Positions 1-7,630 of a DNA stretch of 64,000 nucleotides are shown here, piece after piece; position 1 is the stretch's first letter, and each line of letters opens with the position of its first letter. The stretch spans positions 62,001-126,000 of the forward strand of contig CAWJLG010000008.1 in assembly GCA_963843595.1 (NCBI GenBank). The letters run 5' to 3'. Under the pieces are notes generated by a model. It was given only the letters and a program-made list of their open reading frames with translations, did not search any database and was not told the DNA's origin. The stretch is from CAIWHR01 sp963843595. Its GTDB lineage: Bacteria; Pseudomonadota; Gammaproteobacteria; Burkholderiales; Casimicrobiaceae. A program made the position numbers and the translations under genes.

Positions 1-80
1 CGCGTCCCGAGGACATGCGTGACCGCGCGCACCAGGCTGTCGCCGAGGGTGTCGTGGGCGACGATGAGAATGCCGATCAT
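1..80 (-). CDS. PTS system mannose-type EIIA component, N-terminal part (cut by window edge)
   Basis: On the minus strand an ATG at 80-78 opens a frame reading MIGILIVAHDTLGDSLVRA, which continues past position 1. This is the start of a mannose/fructose-family EIIA domain; the His in the VAH motif (residue 9) is the usual phosphorylated residue. It lies 108 bases downstream of gshB on the same strand. In many Betaproteobacteria gshB, EIIA, HPr and EI are neighbours and form the regulatory nitrogen-type or incomplete PTS, so HPr and EI are expected to the left of the window. Only 26 residues are visible, so the family call rests on a short match and on context. Confidence 0.7.
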   Translation of the reverse strand, partial: MIGILIVAHDTLGDSLVRAVTHVLGT

Positions 81-188
81 CGTGATGGTGCGGTGGCGGG
101 TGCCGGTGTCCCGTGCGACGCGTGTCGAGGGCCCCGAGGGGTGGAACAAAATGGTAGCACGCAGCCCGGGGCCGGGCCGCCGCCGGGT

Positions 189-1133
189 CTAGGGTTGCAC
201 CACCCGGACCAGCGCGTCGGCGAACATCCCGGCGACGTCGCAACCGGCCTGCTGCGCGATCTCGACGAAACAGGTCGGGCTGGTCACGTTGACCTCGGTC
301 AGGCACCCGCCGATGACGTCCAGGCCGACGACCAGGAGGCCGTCGGCCCACAGCGTCGGCCCGAGCGCCGTCGCGATCGCGCGCTCGCGCTCGGTGAGCG
401 GCCGCGCCTCGCCGCGGCCGCCGGCGGCGAGATTGCCGCGGGTCTCGCCCGCCTTCGGGATGCGCGCCAATGCGAAGGGCACCGGCTCGCCCGCAATCAC
501 CAGCACCCGCTTGTCGCCTTCGACGATCGCGGGGATGAAGCGCTGCGCCATCACCGTCCGCGCACCGTACTGGCTCACCGTCTCGACGATGACGTTGCGG
601 TTCGGATCGTCGCTGCGAATGCGGAATACCGAGGCGCCGCCCATCCCGTCGAGCGGCTTCAGGATGATGTCGCCGTGGTGATCGATGAAGGCGTCGATGC
701 GCGCGGCGTCGCGCGTGACGAGCGTGGGCGCGATGAAATCGGCGAATTTCGCGATCGCCAGCTTCTCGTTGTAGTCGCGGATCGCCCGCGGCCGGTTGAA
801 CACCCGCGCGCCCTCGCACTCGGCGGTTTCGAGGAGGTACGTCGCGTAAAGGTACTCCATGTCGAACGGCGGGTCCTTGCGCATCAGCACCGCGGCGAAG
901 TCGACAAGCGCGCGCTCCTCGGGGGCGCCCTCGGCGTACCAGTCGTAGTCGGCGACGCGGACCGTCAGCGGCACGACGCGCGCCCGGGTACGACCCATGT
1001 CCCAGAAGATGTCCGCGGGCCCCAGGGCGTACACCCGATGGCCCCGGGCGACGAGCGCACGCATCATCGCCACACTCGAGTCCTTGTAGGCCTTGAGTTC
1101 GGGCAGCGGATCGACGATGAAGGCGAAGTCCAT
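189..1133 (-). CDS. gshB: Glutathione synthetase
   Basis: The 314-residue protein has the usual GshB length and fold: an N-terminal prokaryotic glutathione-synthetase domain with MRKDPPFD at about 84-91, then an ATP-grasp domain with KPLDGMGG at about 159-166, EGDKRVLVI near 205-213 and the metal/ATP-binding segment EVNVTSPT at 280-287. It ligates glycine to gamma-glutamylcysteine in the cytoplasm, the second step of glutathione synthesis. The start at 1133 gives the canonical MDFAFIVDPL N-terminus. A PTS EIIA gene follows on the same strand; a small membrane protein gene is divergent upstream, with about 200 bases between. Confidence 0.95.
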   Translation of the reverse strand: MDFAFIVDPLPELKAYKDSSVAMMRALVARGHRVYALGPADIFWDMGRTRARVVPLTVRVADYDWYAEGAPEERALVDFAAVLMRKDPPFDMEYLYATYLLETAECEGARVFNRPRAIRDYNEKLAIAKFADFIAPTLVTRDAARIDAFIDHHGDIILKPLDGMGGASVFRIRSDDPNRNVIVETVSQYGARTVMAQRFIPAIVEGDKRVLVIAGEPVPFALARIPKAGETRGNLAAGGRGEARPLTERERAIATALGPTLWADGLLVVGLDVIGGCLTEVNVTSPTCFVEIAQQAGCDVAGMFADALVRVVQP

Positions 1134-1331
1134 GGCGGCGCGCGGGCGCAGGAGCGCAGGAACCGGGCCGTCATGCTACCGCATCCGCTCGCACGGCGAC
1201 GCCCCGGCCGCGTGTCGGCCGTACACGTGCCCTTGCGGACGCGTTTGCCCCGCGCCCGGGTTGTGCCTACGATAGCCGGGACGCGCCACATCGCCCCGGT
1301 GCAATCGACTCCTTCCGTTTGCTGACGTCAC

Positions 1332-1604
1332 ATGTTCTGGCCGTTCATCGCCGCTCCCTGGCTCGCGCTCGTTCCCGCCGCATTGTTCGCCGCGCTGTGG
1401 CTTGCGCGGCGCGGCGCACTGTCGCTCACCGCGGCGCTCGCCTGGGCCGCCTACACGCCGTACGAATGGGCGATGCATGCGCGCATCCTTTGTACCGGCG
1501 AATGCAACATCCGCATCGATCTGCTACTGATGGCCCCGGTGCTGCTGGTGCTGACCGTCGCGGCGGCGGTGCTCGCACTTCGCGCGGGCCGGGCGCGGCC
1601 GTGA
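1332..1604 (+). CDS. Small membrane protein, function unknown
   Basis: A 90-residue protein with three hydrophobic stretches (about 4-24, 29-42 and 63-85), so probably two or three membrane helices. Between the helices are an acidic/aromatic segment (YTPYEWAMHARIL) and two cysteines (CTGEC) that could form a disulfide or bind metal. The TGA at 1602-1604 is 25 bases before the GTG of the NCS2-type permease, on the same strand, so the two may be co-transcribed. I do not recognise a named family; small proteins like this occur as conserved hypotheticals in Betaproteobacteria. Confidence 0.6.
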   Translation: MFWPFIAAPWLALVPAALFAALWLARRGALSLTAALAWAAYTPYEWAMHARILCTGECNIRIDLLLMAPVLLVLTVAAAVLALRAGRARP

Positions 1605-1629
1605 CGTCGGCGACCAGCGAAGGCGGCGC

Positions 1630-3222
1630 GTGACCACCTCGTCCCGGCATCCGTTCCGCTACCGGTGGTACACCCGCGGCGACGTCAACGGCTTCTTCGC
1701 GCTGTCGATCGACAACATGGCGCTGCTGGTGGCTATGTCCGGCATCCTCATCGGCGTGTTCCACCTGCCGGCGGACATCGTGCTCGGCCGCATGGTTCCC
1801 GGCACCGCGTTCGGCGTGCTCGTCGGCGACCTCCTCTACAGCTGGCTGGCGTTCCGCCTCGCGCGGAGGGAGCGCCGCCACGACGTGTGTGCGATGCCGC
1901 TCGGCATCGACACGCCGTCGACCTTCGCGCTGTGCTTCGGCGTCGTCGGGCCCGCCTACGTCGCCACGAAGGACGCGCACCTGGCATGGGCGGTCGGCAT
2001 GGCGGTGATGGTGATCATGGGGGTTGCCAAGCTCGCCGCCGCCTTCGCCGGCGATGCCGTGCGCCGCGCCCTGCCCCGCACGGCGCTCCTGGGCGCGCTT
2101 AGCGCCGTCGCCGTCGGCCTCATCATGTTCTTCCCGTTTCTCAAGATCGTCGCCGAGCCCGTCGGCGGCATCATCGCGCTGGGCATCGTGCTGATCACGC
2201 TGATCGGCAAGGTGCAGTTGCCGGGCCGGCTGCCGGCGGTAGTCGTCTCGGTGATCGCCGGCTTCGCCGCGTACACGATTGCGCAGCTCTTCGGCTACGC
2301 CCCGCCGCCGCTGCCGGTCGCCGCGGCGGCCGCAGGCGCGGCATTGCCGTTGCCGTCGCTCGCCTTCGTGGATGGGCTTGCGATGGCGCTTCACTACCTG
2401 CCGCTCGCCATCCCCGTCGCGCTCGCCACCGTCATCGGCGGCATCGACAACACCGCGTCCGCCGCCGTCGCGGGCGACGGCTACGCGACCCGCGACATCC
2501 TGCTCGTCGAGGGCGGGGCGACGTTGATCGCGGCGCTCGCCGGCGGCGTGATCCAGAACACGCCGTACATCGGCCACCCCGCGTACAAGGAGATGGGCAG
2601 CCGCGCCGGCTACACCGTCGCCACCGGACTCTTCATCGGCGTCGGCGCGGCCACCGGCCTCGTCGGCGCGCTCATCGCCCTGCTGCCGGAATCGATCGTC
2701 GTGCCGGTGCTCGTGTTCGTCGGCCTCGAGATGGCCGAACAGGCGACGGTTGCGACCCAACGTGCCCACGTGAAGGCGATTGCGCTCGCGTCGATCCCGG
2801 TGATCGCCTATCTCGTGAACATTCAACTCGGCGGATTGATCGGCGCCGCGCACGTCGACGTCGGCGCGTTGCCGCCGGACACGCAACGCAGCCTGCTGGC
2901 GGTCACGATGCTCGGCAACGGCTTCATCGTCACCGCGATGCTCTGGGCGACGTGGCTCATCTTCGTGATCGACCACGAATTCGCGAAGGCTGCATGGGTC
3001 TGCGCCGCCGCAGCGGGGCTTACCGCGGTGGGCCTCATGCATTCGCCGCACGCCGACGGGCGATTCTTCCTGCCCGGGCAACCCGGCATTCCGCCGCCGG
3101 TCTACGCGCTTGCCGCCGGGTACGCGCTGCTGGGTTTCACGTCCGCGCTCTTTGCGCGGCGTCCGGCCAAGGCGGCGGACGCGCGTCCGCCGCCGGCAAC
3201 GCGCGCCGGCACGGAGACCTGA
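1630..3222 (+). CDS. NCS2/AzgA-like permease (xanthine/uracil permease superfamily)
   Basis: A 530-residue polytopic inner-membrane protein with a dozen or more hydrophobic segments along its whole length. Conserved NCS2-like features include the N-terminal YRWYTRGDVNGFFALSIDN, the MPLGIDTPSTFAL motif at about 96-108 and the IGGIDNTASAAVAGDGY segment near 270-290, which resembles the substrate region of AzgA-type nucleobase carriers. The start is a GTG; no better upstream start is visible. The substrate cannot be read from sequence: this subgroup is usually annotated only as NCS2 permease, so purine transport is an inference. Confidence 0.8.
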   Translation: MTTSSRHPFRYRWYTRGDVNGFFALSIDNMALLVAMSGILIGVFHLPADIVLGRMVPGTAFGVLVGDLLYSWLAFRLARRERRHDVCAMPLGIDTPSTFALCFGVVGPAYVATKDAHLAWAVGMAVMVIMGVAKLAAAFAGDAVRRALPRTALLGALSAVAVGLIMFFPFLKIVAEPVGGIIALGIVLITLIGKVQLPGRLPAVVVSVIAGFAAYTIAQLFGYAPPPLPVAAAAAGAALPLPSLAFVDGLAMALHYLPLAIPVALATVIGGIDNTASAAVAGDGYATRDILLVEGGATLIAALAGGVIQNTPYIGHPAYKEMGSRAGYTVATGLFIGVGAATGLVGALIALLPESIVVPVLVFVGLEMAEQATVATQRAHVKAIALASIPVIAYLVNIQLGGLIGAAHVDVGALPPDTQRSLLAVTMLGNGFIVTAMLWATWLIFVIDHEFAKAAWVCAAAAGLTAVGLMHSPHADGRFFLPGQPGIPPPVYALAAGYALLGFTSALFARRPAKAADARPPPATRAGTET

Positions 3223-3259
3223 CCGCTCGCCGGGACACCGGACGGCGTGCCTCGACGAT

Positions 3260-3736
3260 CTATTTGATCAGCGGAAAGGTCGTCGCGATGTCGTACGACT
3301 GGTATGCGCGAATCTTCGCTTCGAGCTGCAGGTAGCGCGCAGCCTTCTTCGCCGGCAGCGCTCGCAGCGTCTTGTTGCCGAGGGTGCGCCGCGCCTTCAC
3401 TTCGATCTCGTCGGCCTCGATCAAGTCGTTGGTGAGGTTCTTCGCATAGAGGTCCGACGCCGGCCGGTCGCGTGAGATCGCGCCCTCCAGCGCGACGGAC
3501 CGCTGCCGGTTCGACCGGTCGAGGGCGCGCTGATAGGCATCGTAGAGCGGCCAGAAGTTCTTCGCCTCCGCCGGAGTGAGATTGAGCGTTGAGGCCACGA
3601 GCGCCTTCTTGTCGGCCCGGACGGCCGCGCGCAGCGCCTGCAGGTCGGTCATGTCGGCAGACTTGTCCTGTGCCCGGGCGGACGGCAGCGCAAGCATCGC
3701 AACGAGGAGCAGGACGGTGGCCAGGTTCTTTTTCAT
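3260..3736 (-). CDS. Small secreted helical protein of the LTPxEA type, function unknown
   Basis: A 158-residue protein starting MKKNLATVLLLVAMLALPSA with a clear cleavable signal peptide ending at about ARA-Q (residue 22). The mature part is charged and predicted helical, with LNLTPAEAKNFWPLYDAYQ, a motif that recurs in small exported proteins of Spy/CpxP-like character. The ATG at 3736-3734 is preceded by AAAGGA at a good distance, which decides this start over a longer upstream option that lacks a signal sequence at its N-terminus. A periplasmic chaperone or stress role is only a guess. It is convergent with the permease gene, ending 37 bases past it. Confidence 0.65.
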   Translation of the reverse strand: MKKNLATVLLLVAMLALPSARAQDKSADMTDLQALRAAVRADKKALVASTLNLTPAEAKNFWPLYDAYQRALDRSNRQRSVALEGAISRDRPASDLYAKNLTNDLIEADEIEVKARRTLGNKTLRALPAKKAARYLQLEAKIRAYQSYDIATTFPLIK

Positions 3737-3867
3737 GGTGGATCCTTTGCCGAGTCGGCCGCGGTGCGGAGGTCGCCTTTGTAGCACATTTCACGGGGCG
3801 TCGGTCATGCGCCCGCCCGCTGTGCGCAGGTGCGCCACGCAACGCGGGCCGGCCCGTTGCTCTGCGC

Positions 3868-3873
3868 TAGAAT
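3868..3873 (+). promoter_or_regulatory. Likely -10 element of the tRNA-Ser promoter
   Basis: TAGAAT lies nine bases before the first base of the mature tRNA-Ser. No good -35 hexamer is seen 16-18 bases upstream in this very GC-rich stretch, so the call rests on position and on the -10 match. Confidence 0.4.
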
Positions 3874-3882
3874 ATGCGGCCC

Positions 3883-3973
3883 GGAGAGGTGGATGAGCGG
3901 TTTAAGTCGCACGCCTGGAAAGCGTGTTTAGGGTAATACCCTAACGCGGGTTCGAATCCCGCCCTCTCCGCCA
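3883..3973 (+). tRNA. tRNA-Ser (anticodon GGA)
   Basis: A type II tRNA with long variable arm. The acceptor stem GGAGAGG (3883-3889) pairs with CCTCTCC (3963-3969); the discriminator G and an encoded CCA follow. The anticodon stem CACGC/GCGTG encloses the loop CTGGAAA, giving anticodon GGA (reads UCC/UCU). The T arm contains GGTTCGAATCC. The 3' end is a frequent integration site for tyrosine integrases, and a broken integrase gene begins about 200 bases downstream. Confidence 0.97.
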
Positions 3974-3977
3974 GTTA
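3955..3977 (+). repeat. Probable attachment-site core at the tRNA-Ser 3' end
   Basis: The last bases of the tRNA gene, AATCCCGCCCTCTCCGCCAG, recur with one base missing at 32841-32860. The two copies flank a region carrying a broken integrase, an IS remnant and many accessory genes. This pattern is expected when an element integrates into a tRNA 3' end and regenerates the gene on one side. The partner copy is imperfect, so it would be an old, immobile site. Confidence 0.5.
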
Positions 3978-4171
3978 CCCCCAGTCCGCCTCCAACCCGG
4001 ACCGTCCGCGCAAGTCCGCCCTCCCCTCAGTTTCTGCCTCGTTTTCCCTCTAATAGTATCAAACTGGCACTGTCCAGCAGCATCCGTATAGGTACTTCGT
4101 CGTCCGTTGACAGCCGTCACAGATGGGGGTAGTTTTTCGCAAGTTGCCCCCATTCTCAGAAAGTTACCCCC
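3974..4171. repeat. Short repeats of GTTACCCCC between tRNA-Ser and the integrase remnant
   Basis: GTTACCCCC occurs at 3974-3982 and 4163-4171, GTTGCCCCC at 4143-4151, and an inverted ACTACCCCC at about 4125-4133. All lie in the 200 bases between the tRNA and the integrase start. Repeats of this kind next to an integrase gene are typical arm-type binding sites for the integrase; that role is inferred from position. Confidence 0.4.
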
Positions 4172-4752
4172 GTGCCACTAACAACAACGGCGATACGCAA
4201 CGCGAAGCCGCGCGCTGCGCAATACAAGATCGACGATGGCGGTGGTCTTTTCTTGCTGGTCAGACCCAATGGAGGTAAGTGGTGGCGGCTGAAATACCGA
4301 GTTAGCGGCAAGGAATAGCTTCTGTCGCTTGGCACATTCCCCGACACGTCATTGGCCGAGGCGCGCGAGCGCCGCGATGCGGCGCGCAAACTGTTGGGGG
4401 CGGGGCACGATCCCTCCGCCCAACGCCAAGCGGACAAGCGCAAGACCAAACATCAGGCCGAGAACTCCTTCGAGGCGGTGGCGCGGGAGTGGTACGAGAA
4501 GCAGTGCAATATCTGGGTGCCACACCATGCGTCGGACGTGCTGCGGCGGCTCGAGGCAAATTTGTTCCCCGATCTGGCGGCGCGGCCCATCGCTGAGATA
4601 ACCGCGCCCGAATTACTCGCGGCGGTTCGAAAGATCGAAAAGCGGGGGTCGCACGATCTCGCTCACCGCGTATTGCAGGTCGCTTCTCAAGTTTTCCGAT
4701 ACGGCGTTGCAACTGGACGCTGCGAACGTGACCCTGCGCCCGATCTTCGCCG
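4172..4752 (+). pseudogene. Tyrosine-type phage/island integrase, broken and 3'-truncated
   Basis: From a GTG at 4172 the frame reads an integrase N-terminus (DUF4102-like): AIRNAKPRAAQYKIDDGGGL, then WWRLKYRVSGKE, an in-frame TAG at 4316-4318, and then LSLGTFPDTSLAEARERRDA. The core-binding SAM-like domain follows (ENSFEAVAREWYEKQ, ITAPELLAAVRKIEKRG, VFRYGVATGRCERDPAPDL). Homology stops near 4752, so the catalytic R-H-R-Y domain is missing; the intact family is about 400 residues. The gene sits directly after tRNA-Ser, so it is the remnant of the enzyme that inserted an element there. It cannot make an active recombinase. Confidence 0.85.
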
Positions 4753-4910
4753 TAGTGGACGTTGCCGCGCCTCCACAGCCGCGTGTCCGACAGGCCCTCA
4801 CCTTGCTCCTTCGCGTGGGTCATCAACTCCACCAGCCTCGCTTTCGCCTCGTCGAGCTTCGTATTTAAGTCCTGTATGAGCGTCTGCTCGGGCGAATCAC
4901 GCTTGACCAC
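4753..4910 (-). pseudogene. Possible gene fragment opposing the integrase remnant
   Basis: Read on the minus strand, this stretch encodes a plausible charged helical segment (VKRDSPEQTLIQDLNTKLDE, then ARLVELMTHAKEQGEGLSDT and RLWRRGNVHYGED) which then runs into the antisense of the integrase. The break coincides with the point where integrase homology ends, as expected of a deletion joining two genes. I cannot name the family. It may be a chance frame. Confidence 0.25.
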
Positions 4911-5128
4911 ATCGAATCGCGAAACGCCTTTCGAACGTTGGTCAGCTCGCGGCCGGGAAGCGGTCTGTCAGCTCCACCACCCGATTTGACCCGTCGTTCG
5001 CGCTGGTCGTACGTTAATGGCGAACGCGTGCGCCCGGCCGCGCTGGCGCGTTACTGTAAAATCGCTTAGCGCCGCGGCCGCCAAGATATGGCGTTTTTGT
5101 CGCCCGCCATCCGGTGCAAGGAGTTCCG

Positions 5129-6178
5129 ATGCGCATCGAGACCGAGATAAAGTTGGACTTCAAGGACGTGCTGATCCGCCCCAAGCGAAGCACACTTTCG
5201 ACACGCTCGAACGTCGACGTATCGCGCGAGTTTCGCTTCCGGCACGCGCAGGTCGATTATCACGGCGTGCCGATCATCGCCGCCAACATGGATACCACCG
5301 GTACATTCGAGATGGCGCGCGCGCTGGACGCGTTTCTGCTCTCGACGGCATTGCACAAGCATTATGCGGTGGACGAACTCGTCGCGTTCTTCAGGGGTCT
5401 GGAGCGCAAATCCGCCGCGTTCTACTCGATGGGCATTGCCCCGGCGGACGAGGAGAAGTTCGGCCGCGTGATGGAGGCTGCGGGGACTGGTGCCGATGCG
5501 GCGGTCCGCTATGTATGCATCGACGTGGCCAATGGCTATACCGAGGGCTTCGTGCGCGCGGTCGCAAAGATTCGCGAGCACTATCCGCACCTCGTCATCA
5601 TGGCCGGCAACGTCGTTACGGGCGAGATGACCGAAGAGCTGATCCTCTCGGGCGCGGACATCGTCAAGGTGGGTATCGGGCCGGGATCAGTATGCACCAC
5701 GCGCAAGATGACCGGCGTCGGCTACCCGCAGCTCTCCGCGATTGTCGAATGCGCGGATGCTGCGCACGGACTCGAAGGCCACATCTGTGCCGACGGCGGC
5801 TGCGCGACGCCAGGCGATGTCGCCAAAGCATTCGGCGGAGGTGCCGACTTCGTGATGCTGGGCGGGATGTTCGCTGGCCACGACGAATGCGTGGGCGACG
5901 TTGTCGAGCGCGATGGCCAGAAGTACCAGCGCTTCTACGGAATGAGCAGCAGGAGCGCGATGGAGAAATACGCGGGAGGCGTGGCACAGTACCGCGCGGC
6001 CGAGGGTAAGGAGATACTCGTGCCCTGCCGCGGTTCGGTCAACGCAACTGCGCAGGAGCTCCTTGGCGGCGTGCGCTCAGCATGCACATACGTTGGTGCG
6101 CGGCGTCTGCGCGAGCTGTCAAAGCGAACTACGTTCGTGCGCGTTTCGCACCAGGCGAACGAGGTTTTCCTTGGGTAG
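5129..6178 (+). CDS. guaC: GMP reductase
   Basis: A 349-residue (beta/alpha)8 enzyme of the IMPDH/GMPR family without CBS domains, the expected length for GuaC. Key segments are AANMDTTGTFEMA (51-63), the flavin-free nucleotide site MAGNVVTGEM (158-167) and the catalytic loop GIGPGSVCTTRKMTGVG with Cys189. The C-terminal phosphate-binding part GMFAGHDECVGDV is also present. It reduces GMP to IMP with NADPH, releasing ammonia (purine salvage). The ATG at 5129 follows AAGGAG at the right spacing. The gene lies just inside the putative island, so it may be an acquired copy; it is convergent with the crystallin-like gene, with five bases between stops. Confidence 0.95.
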   Translation: MRIETEIKLDFKDVLIRPKRSTLSTRSNVDVSREFRFRHAQVDYHGVPIIAANMDTTGTFEMARALDAFLLSTALHKHYAVDELVAFFRGLERKSAAFYSMGIAPADEEKFGRVMEAAGTGADAAVRYVCIDVANGYTEGFVRAVAKIREHYPHLVIMAGNVVTGEMTEELILSGADIVKVGIGPGSVCTTRKMTGVGYPQLSAIVECADAAHGLEGHICADGGCATPGDVAKAFGGGADFVMLGGMFAGHDECVGDVVERDGQKYQRFYGMSSRSAMEKYAGGVAQYRAAEGKEILVPCRGSVNATAQELLGGVRSACTYVGARRLRELSKRTTFVRVSHQANEVFLG

Positions 6179-6183
6179 CTTGA

Positions 6184-7107
6184 CTACCGCCATCTGGGTT
6201 GGTCGGTGTACGGATAGTCGTCCGAAATCCGGCGGCCCGACGAGATGCGGTTGTCGAGTTCCGGCGGAAGGTGCGGGTATTCGCCTGGGCCGAAGGTCCG
6301 GCATTCGCCCTGGAAGTTGGCATCGCTGCAGAAGATCCAGTAGCCCCGCTCAACTCGCAGCGATGATCCGCGATCGTTGAAGGTGCCATCGAGGTTGCGC
6401 GATCCCTGGCCGCCGAGAGCGAGCGCACGGCCGGACAGGTTCTGCCCCGAGTACAGAGTCGCGCTCGCGCCTGCACCCACCCGTCCGCGCGGTGGTTCGC
6501 TGCCGGGGTCGTTGGCCGGCCGGGCCGACGTCACGCGACCGCCGAGGCCACCGAGTGTCGGATAGCGGCCGGGCACGAAGACCCGGCAGTCGCCGTGGAA
6601 GTCGGCATCGACGCAGATTTCCCATGCGCCGCCTTCGACGATGGCCGATTGCGGCCAGTCGCTACCGCGCATTCCTTCGAGCCTGCCGCGAGGTTGCTGA
6701 ATCGCGAAATGACGCCCGCCGAAGTTGTCGGATTCATAGAATGTCACTTGGCCAGGCAGCGGCGACACGACGGCCGGCGATTGCAGGTTTGCCTGCGGCG
6801 ACGATGCCGGCCGCGCCGAGCTGATCCGGCGCGACCACTCGCCGAGGTTCGGATAGCGGCCCGGGGCCAGGACAGTGCATTTGTTGTCGAAGTTGGTGCC
6901 GACACAAACCTCCCACGGGCCTCCGTCGATAATCGCGGACCGCGCGCGGTCGTTAAAATCGAGGGCGCGGAAATTCGGCATCGCTTCGTTGCCTCCGATC
7001 TGGCGCCCGCCGAAATTCTCGGATTCGTAGAACGTGATACCGGCCATCGCCGTGCTGCCGGCGAACATTGCGATGCCAAAGACAATATGCGTGACGAGTC
7101 GGTTCAT
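6184..7107 (-). CDS. Secreted protein with three beta/gamma-crystallin domains
   Basis: A 307-residue protein with a signal peptide (MNRLVTHIVFGIAMFAGSTA) and three similar modules. Modules one and two open with ITFYESENFGGRQ and VTFYESDNFGGRH, each followed by a WE-[IV]-CV-x-F segment and a PGRYPNLG or PGRYPTLG corner; module three opens ATLYSGQNLSGRA and ends ECRTFGPGEYPHL. This is the Greek-key crystallin pattern of bacterial calcium-binding crystallins, with linkers near 105-125 and 205-225. GGAG precedes the ATG at 7107. The role is unknown; such domains bind Ca2+ and stabilise extracellular proteins. It is divergent from the secreted caspase-like gene, with 523 bases of intergenic DNA that hold several inverted repeats. 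Confidence 0.85.
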   Translation of the reverse strand: MNRLVTHIVFGIAMFAGSTAMAGITFYESENFGGRQIGGNEAMPNFRALDFNDRARSAIIDGGPWEVCVGTNFDNKCTVLAPGRYPNLGEWSRRISSARPASSPQANLQSPAVVSPLPGQVTFYESDNFGGRHFAIQQPRGRLEGMRGSDWPQSAIVEGGAWEICVDADFHGDCRVFVPGRYPTLGGLGGRVTSARPANDPGSEPPRGRVGAGASATLYSGQNLSGRALALGGQGSRNLDGTFNDRGSSLRVERGYWIFCSDANFQGECRTFGPGEYPHLPPELDNRISSGRRISDDYPYTDQPRWR

Positions 7108-7214
7108 TGCTCCAGATTCCTTATGGTTGCTCAAGGAGGGAACGGCGTTGCGATCGGGCGCGGATGTCCGGAACGCACGCGCTCACCAGCTTGGCCGGAG
7201 CAGCCGAGTGCGTC

Positions 7215-7230
7215 TGTTCGGCGTCGCACA
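7215..7230. promoter_or_regulatory. Candidate Crp/Fnr-type operator (TGTTC-N6-GCACA)
   Basis: TGTTCGGCGTCGCACA matches the inverted repeat TGTGC-N6-GCACA with one mismatch. It lies 108 bases before the start of the crystallin-like gene. The same motif is found before other genes of the island. Confidence 0.35.
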
Positions 7231-7289
7231 TATCGGCCGCACGATTGCCCGAGTCCGTATCGGACGGTGGCGGACGTTGCCCCCATGAT

Positions 7290-7309
7290 GGAGCTCCAGC
7301 TGGAGCTCC
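7290..7309. repeat. Perfect 20-base palindrome
   Basis: GGAGCTCCAGCTGGAGCTCC reads the same on both strands, with no spacer. It lies between two divergent secreted-protein genes. A perfect palindrome of this length is unlikely by chance; it may bind a dimeric regulator or extrude as a cruciform. Confidence 0.6.
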
Positions 7310-7335
7310 CATGAACAAGCCGGCGCCGCCGGTGT

Positions 7336-7379
7336 CAGAGTGTGCTGGGTGACCAAAACACTCTGTGCGTTGAACCACA
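7336..7379. promoter_or_regulatory. Inverted repeat CAGAGTGT...ACACTCTG and adjacent TGTGC-N6-CCACA
   Basis: Eight-base arms at 7336-7343 and 7358-7365 are perfectly complementary across a 14-base spacer. Overlapping the right arm, 7364-7379 reads TGTGC-GTTGAA-CCACA, one mismatch from TGTGC-N6-GCACA. Both lie in the divergent intergenic region; they may control either neighbour. Confidence 0.35.
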
Positions 7380-7630
7380 TGCTCGCCGACATTTCGGCGC
7401 CTCGCGCCGGCGATCCCTACGGAATCATCGAGCGCACGGTGACAGAAGCCGAGACCGCTCCCTTCGAAGCGACGCACGAAGGACGACGCGAACAACGTTG
7501 ACGCGCCAGAACGCCGCTCCCGCTGCCTCCCGGGGCCGCGGGGGGGGTTCGCGACGTGCGGCAGCGCACCGACATCGCCAACCAGGCGCGATATCGTCTT
7601 TCCTGTCGGTATGTCCAGCCAAGGGTTCCC

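Noticed and set aside
1426..3081. A long open frame on the minus strand (551 codons) opposite the permease.
   Set aside because: It is rich in Arg, Asp, His and Gly with no domain, and lies exactly opposite a clear membrane protein; it arises from GC-rich codon bias.
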